Of a stretch of 64,000 nucleotides of DNA, positions 56,183-64,000 are shown one piece after another; positions within the stretch are counted from its first letter, which is position 1, and each line of letters opens with the position of its first letter. The notes beneath the pieces were generated by a model. That model did not search any database. It saw only the letters and a program-made list of their open reading frames with translations, and was not told where the DNA came from. This stretch comes from Epichloe hybrida (taxonomy: Eukaryota > Ascomycota > Sordariomycetes > Hypocreales > Clavicipitaceae), in contig JAFEKR010000038.1 in NCBI GenBank assembly GCA_019022495.1, positions 372,001 through 436,000 of the forward strand. Reading direction: 5' to 3'. The position numbers and the translations under genes were made by a program.

Positions 56183-57905
56183 GGAAAAAATAGTAAGGTT
56201 TTGTATATCCAGACTTTTTTTTTTTTTTCCTTAGCGAATGCGCGGGGTGACGATGATTTGTCAATCCGAGTTATCACTTTCGCTCATCAGCCGGAAACCG
56301 CCACGCAGCCTTCCAAAGATACTCAGACTCAGGAAAAATCACAACAGTTGACTTGTTTCAGTTAAGGAATAGTATCGGATCGAATTCGAGATGATATGAG
56401 CCGGTAGATCGTGTACAAGTGATTATTAAAATGTTACCCTTTTGGAAAATTAGTCGCAAGGACACAAAGGGAGAAGATCGCTTTCTAGAAGACAACTGAA
56501 CAGGACAGAGATGGCAAAAAGACAAAAGTAGGAAAAGCAAGGAAGTAAGGCGTTCCAGTCTAGTTATAATATAAGCTGGGGCAGAGAATTACGCTTGATC
56601 GCGCACAGCCCTCATCTACTACTCGCTCAGGGCTGGAGAAGTAGGCCAGTAGAGAGTCCACTTGAGGAACAGCTCCTTGGCTCCCAATGAGACAGTCATC
56701 TTGCGCCAAGAGATGATAGAGGAAACGATTCTGTACAATAACTAGTATATTTCCAAAACAGCACAAGAAGTCCAGGGGCCTTGTGTTTGGAGACGGCTAC
56801 GGCAGATCCGGCGTCTTGCAGAGCCCGAGTTCGCAGCATCACCGGCCGTCTTTGAACGAGTCAATTTCTGCTGTACGATCCGTTTCTGTGGCTCATGGCG
56901 GCTAATCGGCAGGCATTGGGAGCCAAGTATTGCTAGGTGAGACGCTTCTTGTTGATGGCTGCATCCGTGGCTGCCGTGCTTCTGGCTCACGGGGGGAAGA
57001 GGGGCTCATCGGAGATCAAAGCGTATGAGGGAGGATACGGATAAGATTCTTTCCTCCCGAGGCGAAACAATCCTCGAGCGGGTCGATTGGACAGATGAGG
57101 TATCCATCTTGAATGTTGGGTGGCGCTTCGTAATCTGCACGGATGCGTTGGGCTGTGTATCTGAGCGTATGTTGAGTAGTCGAGAAATAAAACGAAAGAG
57201 CGTCCCCCTTTCTTCAGCAGCTTGTAGCACTCAGAGTCTGTGCCGGGCGAATCTTCTCCTCTCGTTCCAAGGACTTTCCTTTTCTGTGCGTCTGCCAAGT
57301 CAGCCGGATGGCCAATTGATTCTTCATTCGTTTCACACAGCCACGTCCATCGTGCTTCTCTCCTTCATAGTACAGTGCTCGCGTCTTCACCAGAGCCAAG
57401 TTCAATTGTATGTGGCACTGAAGATGATGCAACAATGCTGTCTGTGACAATCTTAAAAAAAAAATCTTGACTTTTGCCTCACAAGTCTAACATTGCTTCA
57501 ACTGAAACCGCGAGGCGGAGGTTTGCAGTCTGCTGGAAGACACGAGGCGTGATCAACAGCTGTTCTAGATACATATAAAAGTTAGATGGCTTGTCAACGA
57601 CAGCAGATTCAAAAATCAAGTGAATGAACGTAGACACGGATTTGGACAATGACAGATGGCTTGGCTATTGCATTCCGTGGGTTTACCACGTAGTCTACAC
57701 GTGACTGTGGCACAGCAACTGACAGGCACCAGGGCTGTGGCTGGTGGCGTTAGAGACACATGTGGCTCAAGTGGCAGCCTCATTTCTCGGGTAAGAAACC
57801 TTCCCATGGCGTAAGTGCGTAATACTGCTCTCATCAACACCACGGTCCATTCCTTGCCTGCTTCATCCAGACGATATCGCAGGCTCGCGCCACCATCTGC
57901 TCAAC
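56183..57905. other. Intergenic region
   Basis: 1.7 kb without a supported gene. Contains the SOD-like gene promoter and a T-run (56214-56229). Several ORFs on both strands (56987-57298, 57025-57447) are overlapping and featureless. Confidence 0.5.
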
Positions 57906-58344
57906 ATGAAGCCTGTCGTCAGTGCCATGCACGCGTGGTCGTGGTATGTCCTCCATCTGAGAAACCCATCCCATGCCGTCATCACCCTCGCGAACGCTTT
58001 CCTCCGACCCATGCTAACGTGGAGCTTTGCATCCCAGCACCGTTATCGCCGTCTTCGCAATCGTTATTCTCAGTATCCTTGCCATTCTATTCCGAAGTGG
58101 CCACGAAGAGCTTGTCGGTGGGATCAAAGACCCTAGCCCTGCAGAGGGCAAGGTTGTCGCTGGAACTATCTTCACAGCAGTCATCGTCTACGCGGTATGC
58201 GATCTATACATATATCCTGCAAAGAAGCCATCAAGGCTCGTCATCAACGATTTCTAACACCATTACTAGGCCTTCCTTGTCTTCTGCGGGCTTCAAGGAT
58301 TGCTCCATGTGCGAGAGAATCGAAGAGGCGCAATCGCCTTGTAA
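57906..58344 (+). CDS. V-ATPase V0 subunit f (yeast YPR170W-B-like)
   Basis: 89-residue two-helix membrane protein, too fragmented to show as one ORF. Exons: 57906-57943, 58038-58194 and 58270-58344, with introns of 94 nt (GTATGT, GCTAACG branch, CCCAG) and 75 nt (GTATGC...TACTAG). The protein starts MKPVVSAMHAWSC, has helix 1 (TVIAVFAIVILSILAILF), a loop HEELVGGIKDP, helix 2 (VAGTIFTAVIVYAAFLVFCG) and a basic tail. This layout and the MxPVVS, HExxVGxIxDP and FxVFCGxQ positions match the yeast YPR170W-B product, identified structurally as subunit f of the proton-translocating V0 sector, related to RNase-kappa of animals. Expected in vacuolar and Golgi membranes. Symbol left empty, as naming varies. 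Confidence 0.88.
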
Positions 58345-58830
58345 AACGATTCGGACCATCAGTTGTCACAGGACATTGGCGTCGGCGTTTCCGGGTCAAT
58401 CAGACTTTGCTTGGAGGGTGAATTTTTCTTTTCTTTTTTCTTTTCCTAGGGCCACTTGTATTCAGAGCTTTCGATATGGGTGTTGTAGAACAGCAAAAGC
58501 GATGTGTCGTCTTCAGAAGCCATCGATGACTGTGTTGATAGAAGCTGCTCGAAAACCAGCGTTGATCGGCTATATTTCGTTGATGAATAGAGAGCTTCTC
58601 AACTGGTCAAATTCTCACGAGTACACGCGTGACAGCAGTGCACGTTCGGCGTAGAATGAAGGGCAGAACTAGTCTAGCTGGATCCATTAGCCCAGAGCGA
58701 CTCCATGGCGCTTACCCACCTGCCAGCCTGCTCTGTCTAATCGGGTCGCCGTAACTCGCCATTCACATCATCTGTCTACAAGATCAATTGAAAGCTCATA
58801 AGAACAATTTGCTCCGGCAACAAGATCGTC
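58345..58830. other. Intergenic region
   Basis: V0 subunit f 3' flank and the former promoter of the HET relic. The plus-strand ORF overlapping 58345-58654 reads through intron 2 and exon 3 of the subunit f gene in another frame and is not supported. Confidence 0.55.
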
Positions 58831-59988
58831 ATGAGACTCCTACGTTGCTCCCCACTGGAATTGCGTTTCTTCACCGACGGCGACGTACCTCCGTAAGCCA
58901 CTCTCTCTCACACATGGGCTAGCGAGGAAGTCGCATACCAGGATATTGTGGGAGAACATGGTGCTCGCCAGAAGAAACAATGGGCTAAGATCCAGAGAAG
59001 CTGCGAGGTGGCAGCCTCTCGCGGCTTGGATTATATTGGGATCGACACCTGCTGCATCGGCAAATCTAGCAGCGCGGAGCTCTCTGAGGCAGCTGGGCTG
59101 TCTCGCGAACCACGACGCGGGCCGAAGGTACTGCCTATTGCCTGCTTGGTATCTTTGACATCAACATGCCGCTTCTGTACGGCAAAGGTGCCACCAAGGC
59201 ACTCAGACGGACTCAATACGATATTATCAGGTCCACGGGGGATAAGTCCATCTACGAAGCTACACTTCTGGTGCTTACTGGCAGATAGTCCCCGCGCGTC
59301 CGGCAACCATGTGGACATGGTTCCGCAGCAATCCAGATATCTCACTCGTGGCTCGAACCGATCGGTACCAGTCTCCAACAGGGGAGTCTCTTTGGATCTC
59401 TACGTGACGCCGTTCCCCAAAGACAAGTCACATACGATCTTCCTTGCCTTTTTGGACTGCGACATGAGGCTGGCCAACTCGACATCATCCCTGGCACCAG
59501 TGATCATCCTACAGAGAACAGCGTGGGATAATGATTCGGACATGGTGAGGATACGGCCGGATCTCCTGGAGCTGTCCATGATGAACAACGCCGTTCTTCC
59601 GGATGAAGTGGCCGTGATGCTCTTGACAGGTTCCGCCTCCCAAGAATCAACGATTTCCCAACCTGGGCTTCGGCGCATATTCGTCCCTCGTGACTTCAAG
59701 AGAACCCGTCCGCCGGGTGGTGTGGTTTTCTACCCCGAGATCAAGCAGACTGCCAGTAAGCTGGGTCTCCGCGTCCGAGCCAGATCTCCCACATGGCATG
59801 AGGAGCGGCATAGAATTGCAGGGAATGATCTCGAGAGGGTTCTGGTGAGAGAAAAGCGGGAGGAGGTTCTTCAAATGCACGACAATGTCATTGCGTCGTC
59901 TCTTGGCTCGGAGACGAGGTATTCCAAGTTGATGTACAATGTAAAGTCGGAGGTTGAAGATCAGAATGATGACCACTTGTTGGTTTGA
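58831..59988 (+). pseudogene. HET-domain (heterokaryon incompatibility) pseudogene
   Basis: From ATG 58831 the frame reads MRLLRCSPLELRFF...VPP, then TAA at 58894-58896, then LSHTWASEEVAYQD...GLDYIGIDTCCI, the hallmark of the HET domain. The stop sits where a Tyr is usual before the LSHTW motif. The frame then passes out of register: near 59148-59286 the expected block GIFDINMPLLYGKG lies in frame +2. Beyond that, frame 0 resumes with a coding-like C-terminus (HTIFLAFLDCDM, VIILQRTAWDND, RPDLLELSMMNN). So there is one nonsense change plus compensating indels or a deletion between about 59090 and 59290. HET proteins trigger cell death when unlike strains fuse. This copy should not make a complete protein. 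The frame from 58948 could still give a 346-residue fragment. Family certain; inactivation likely. Confidence 0.85.
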
Positions 59989-60418
59989 GACGCCGCTGGG
60001 CCCCTGGAACGGACCCCTAGGGCCCCCCTGACACCGCCCCAAGTAGTCATCACTCAGCACTGACTGGTCCAGACATGGGCTTGGCCCCGCCTTATTCCTT
60101 TTCCATCCTTGACCCAAATCACCCTTTTGCCCCTTTGCCCGAAAGCTCGATTCCATGTCGGTGTTGGGATATATTAGACTGCAGGATACATATCATTGTT
60201 CCGCCTCTTTCCTGCCCTCGAATGTCCTCCCAGGCTTTCCGTAGGGGCTTGCCATCGTCGGAGCTGACTGCTGCCTGAAGCATCATCTCATCTGCCTCCG
60301 CGTCATCACCTCCATCCTCACTCTCCGTCCCCCTCCATCCCCTCCGTCCCCTCCATCCCCTCCATACCGACCGAGGACAATTACAGTTACAGACAGCACA
60401 AATCAAAACACGCCGTGC
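59989..60418. promoter_or_regulatory. vps9 upstream region with pyrimidine-rich tract
   Basis: 430 bp. A strongly C/T-rich tract (about 60300-60364) with repeated CCCCTCCATCC/CCCCTCCGTCC units lies 55-120 bp before the start codon, a common fungal promoter feature. Confidence 0.6.
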
Positions 60419-63198
60419 ATGTCACCGCCGGAGCAGTCTCGACGCCACGAGGTTACTGACCAGCCTGACGTCAAGCAGACCTCGCCATCCAACCAAGATG
60501 TAGACGCCGCGCATCTCGCCGAATCATCGGCTCAAACTGTCGAGTCGATAAGCCCCGGGGTCGACAAGGAAGCTGGCGGTTCTTCTCAAGAAAGCCCAGC
60601 TCCTATATCCACAAACACGAAGACGGAGACGGAGATCGAGACGGCCAAAGTTCCCATGACCAAGGAAAAGGAACCTGCAAAAGACCCTCGAGCTGCACCC
60701 AATAGTGCAGAACTCCAAGAGCACGCTAATCAGCATTTGCCATCTTCCAACGAGAAGCATGTCCCTGCGCCGCTGAACTTGGCTGAGCCTGGTGCTCCAG
60801 ACGTCATGGCTTCTCCCGTCGCGACCATCAAACCTTCGAAACAGCAATCACACAAAGAGAGTACTACTGCCGCCACCCAATATCTCACTGCCGAGCAACC
60901 TTTGTACGTTGACCCAACGCCTGCTACTCCCATGACCTCCCAACCTCCGTCGCGAAGCCCATCTGCCACCGCAAGGTCGCATCGTTCCGATGACCCTTCG
61001 CCTTCAAGATCGGATGAAGAAAAGAGATACACGAGTGAAGATGAGCAAGATGGCGGCTCAAGATCCGAGATTCAAAGCATCATGGAACAATTCAGCGAGG
61101 AGGGAGGTGGTCCCGGTCTTGAAGAAGTCATGAGCCCCCGGTTGGAGCTCACCTCCCCTATCTTTGGCGCCTCCTCCCAACATCCACCCCGCAAATCCAG
61201 TCTAGAGCCTCCTCTTTCGCAGTCGATATCCAGCCAACTACAAGATTTCAGTTGTCTGCAGATATCCACTTCTTCTCCCGCGGGCGAGCGGTCCACAGAG
61301 AAAGCCGTGGACGATCAAGGGCCTCCCGTACCACCCAAAGATGGCGCTTTCGGAACTCCTCCTAGAACAAGGGAAGACAGGCGTCCTTCTAGTATCATGA
61401 CATCGCCTACCTCTCCTCAGCTATCCATGCATCGGCCACCTCCGCCCGAGCCCGAGCCCGAACCCGACCTTCCCTTTGACTTTCATAGGTTCCTGGAGCA
61501 ACTGCGAAACAAGAAGGCGGACCCGGTGGCGAAATATCTCAAGTCTTTCCTGTCCGAATTTGGGAAGAAGCAGTGGATGGTTCACGAACAGGTCAAGATT
61601 ATCAGCGACTTTTTGGCATTTATTGCCAACAAAATGATGGTGTGTGATGTTTGGAGGGGCGTTTCAGATGCCGAGTTCGACAACGCCCGCGAGGGAATGG
61701 AGAAGTTGGTCATGAATAGGTTATATGCGCAGACGTTCTCGCCGGCCATCGCACCTCCAAAGCCCATTCCGGGAGCCAAATCCAAAAAGAGAGGCGGCGA
61801 TGTATCCCTCGGACCAGGCCGTCGAGGGCAGCACCAAGAGGACATTGAACGGGATGAGATTTTGACACAGAAAATCAACATTTACGGGTGGGTCAGGTTG
61901 GAGCATCTTGATATTCCAGCCGTTGGCGATAGCGGCCGCAGGTTTCTAAAGCTTGCCCAGCAAGGTATGTTTGCTCCTATTCTGGACCTGGTGCATTTGA
62001 AAATGAAAGCTCATCATGGTTTGGCAGAGCTCCTCAAGATCAAGTCCTATAGGGCGCCCCGTGACAAGATCATCTGCGCCCTGAACTGCTCCAAAGTCAT
62101 TTTCGGTGAGCCATCTTTGCACTCCCACCTCATAGGCCTTGCCTGCCAAGTGTAACTGACTGAAGCTAGGATTGTTGAAGCATAACAAGTCTGATTCGTC
62201 TGCGGACTCGTTCATGCCGCTGCTCATTTACGTTGTGTTGCAGTGCAACCCTGAGCATCTTGTTTCCAACGTACAATACATCCTGCGATTCAGAAATCAG
62301 GAAAAGCTTGGTGGCGAAGCTGGGTATTATCTCTCATCTCTGGTTTGTGCCCCAAAAAAAATTCGCAACCCAAGGGTTTTTGACTCTCACATACTAATAT
62401 TGGCCATGTTCCTGTGCAGATGGGAGCCATTCAGTTCATTGAGAATATGGATCGCTCATCCCTGACAATATCCGATGACGAATTCGAGAACAATGTTGAA
62501 GCAGCCGTGTCAGCAATCGCCGAGAAGCATCAAGCCACGTCACCTGTCTTACAGCAAACTACTTTCAATGAAAAGACCGGGCTACACGCTGGAGGATCCA
62601 GTAGTCGCCCTTCCATGGACGCCGCCGGGGGCTCGACACCTCGGCGATCAACATCATCATATGACGGTGAGGCGCAAGACGGCGCAGCCATCAGCGGGTT
62701 GTTGAGAACCATTCAAAAACCACTTAGCACTATTGGGCGAATCTTTTCAGACGAGACGACGTCGCCAACGTCCGGTCCAGGGGGTGCGCCCCGATCACCA
62801 GGATTGCCAGACCGACGGTTACCACAGCCCAATCATCGAGATATATCTCCTTCTTCCCACCTGACGCCTCAGCAGCAGCAAGAGGCACTTGCAAGGCATG
62901 CCCTGCCAGCGGAAGAGGCCGCAGCTAGGCAAGCGAGCGCCGAGACAGCAGAGGCCCAAAGATTGCATCGAGCCGAGCACGCCAACGTGGTGGAAACCCT
63001 GGCAGGCATGTTTCCAGACCTCGACAGAGACATCATTAGCGACGTTGTTTATCAGAAGCAAGGACGGTATGTTGAAACCATTTCCCAACTTATTATACAT
63101 CTTGCCCTGTTCGTCAAGCGTTATATCCGAGTGCTAAATGTGCCTCTTTTACCAGGGTGGGATTGGCAGTCGATGCATGTCTGGCGCTATCGTCATAG
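60419..63198 (+). CDS. vps9: Vps9-domain Rab5 guanine nucleotide exchange factor with CUE domain
   Basis: 828 residues in five exons: 60419-61964, 62028-62105, 62170-62342, 62420-63066 and 63156-63198, all introns GT...AG (63, 64, 77 and 89 nt). Vps9 activates Rab5/Vps21 GTPases on endosomes, driving vacuolar protein sorting. The first 350 residues are Ser/Pro/Glu-rich and disordered. A helical bundle follows (FDFHRFLEQLRNKKADPVAK), then the VPS9 domain (LTQKINIYGWVRLEHLDIP, ALNCSKVIFG, DSFMPLLIYVVLQCNPEHL, MGAIQFIENMD). The C-terminal CUE domain (ANVVETLAGMFPDLDRDII...VGLAVDACLAL) binds ubiquitin; its last helix is encoded by the 43-nt final exon, which supports that small exon. Domain order matches yeast Vps9, with a longer N-terminus. 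No defect seen. Confidence 0.93.
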
Positions 63199-64000
63199 AA
63201 GGGGAGAGGGGGGAACAAGGGCCTACGAGATACTACTCTCTTACTGGCGCATAAAATTACAGCTTTCCTTATATTGCGGCTAGGAGCAGAGCAAATCAAT
63301 AAATGCCCGTGTCGAGATGATGCTCCGAAACGATATAAAAAAGCGCATGGCTACATAGCCCGCCCCTCTTGGCGATGCGTGTTCCTACTTGAGGGCATGG
63401 ACTTTGTGCTCCTACATGATTGACTATATTGATGCATGTATATTATATATGCATATATATACATCGGTATATTTATACGTCAGGCAGTCGTTTGTTCGTC
63501 GGGATTTCAATGTTGTACATTCAGTTCACGTCCGGTTCAGTCATTACTCTCCATTGTCCCACGGTATTCGTTCACACAAAACGCATCAGTGCAGAACAAT
63601 CAGGGGCCACGATTGGCCACGATTCATGTGCAAAAGAAGGTGCCTGTATTTTCAAAAAAAAACCTCTGAAAACCCAAATATGAATATAAGCCAAGGTAGG
63701 TCTGCAGCCCAAGTTACAAAAGCCTGCCAAGAGATGCTCCGAATGCATTGAAAATGTGTGCTATGCAGGCCCATGTACCCTACTTCTCCATATATATTCC
63801 ACAATCTAGACAGTTTCTTGGTCGTATACGCTTGTCGCTACATAGCGTTGTGTTTGGTGTGAGATTATGAGGGAGCGGATGAGGGTCGGACCAAAGGAGA
63901 GAATAAATAACAAAGCAAAGTCAATTACATGAAGGAATTATCCAGTAGATCGAGCCGAATTAGGACGGAATTCATGAGCATGAGCCGAGAACATATTGGC
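63199..64000. other. 3' flank of vps9 to the end of the window
   Basis: AT-rich, with no supported gene on either strand. The overlapping plus-strand ORFs at 63389-63751 are Tyr/Ile-rich readings of AT-rich sequence. Confidence 0.55.

Noticed and set aside
57815..58654. 279-codon plus-strand ORF
   Set aside because: It overlaps the three-exon V0 subunit f gene in the wrong frame and lacks any domain.

Overview
This 64 kb window comes from the nuclear genome of a filamentous ascomycete (Pezizomycotina), probably a Sordariomycete and perhaps one of the Hypocreales. The genes are broken by short introns (about 50-130 nt) with GT...AG ends and CTAAC-type branch sites. Families found only or mainly in fungi are present: Zn2Cys6 regulators, a HET-domain relic, a GPI-anchored copper superoxide dismutase-like protein and a GH7 relic. 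A gene for a secreted protein resembling the A chain of heat-labile enterotoxin fits the insect- and nematode-associated Hypocreales, where such genes are numerous. The order-level assignment is inference.

Layout. 1-4.3 kb: 3' part of a Prp39-type splicing factor, then a dynamin-like GTPase. 4.3-11.2 kb: repeat-dense accessory block with the enterotoxin-A-like gene, fold-back elements, an LTR-like unit with a 5-bp flanking repeat and a decayed zinc-finger/Gln-rich ORF. 11.5-16.5 kb: divergent pair Prp16 (splicing helicase) and Pwp1 (WD40 ribosome-biogenesis protein). 16.5-20.8 kb: long non-coding stretch before a conserved 282-aa protein of unknown function. 23-27.4 kb: membrane-anchored polysaccharide deacetylase, trans-sulfuration enzyme and a conserved four-exon fungal protein. 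28.9-31.4 kb: broken small secreted-protein gene and weak orphan ORFs. 31.8-34.1 kb: divergent Lsm6 and Rad60. 34.1-37.3 kb: accessory island of decayed ORFs with a transition-biased mutation signature and a fresh-looking MITE. 37.3-41.2 kb: divergent ribulose-phosphate 3-epimerase and Sfh1/Snf5-type remodeler subunit. 42.0-43.2 kb: GH7 cellobiohydrolase pseudogene. 43.7-51.8 kb: two divergent Zn2Cys6 regulators. 52.4-63.2 kb: conserved 672-aa protein, Cu-only SOD-like GPI protein, V-ATPase V0 subunit f, HET-domain pseudogene and a Vps9-type Rab5 exchange factor.

The conserved genes form a normal housekeeping backbone in which RNA processing recurs (Prp39, Prp16, Lsm6). The accessory material is concentrated at 4.3-11.2 kb and 34.1-37.3 kb, with scattered relics of cell-surface, plant-wall-degrading and self-recognition genes. 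Most internal damage in the island is C-to-T/G-to-A, as expected from repeat-induced point mutation (RIP). The GH7 and HET relics decayed mainly by indels or deletion. Intron coordinates were set by hand from splice consensus and continuity of conserved protein sequence; no alignment or transcript data were available.
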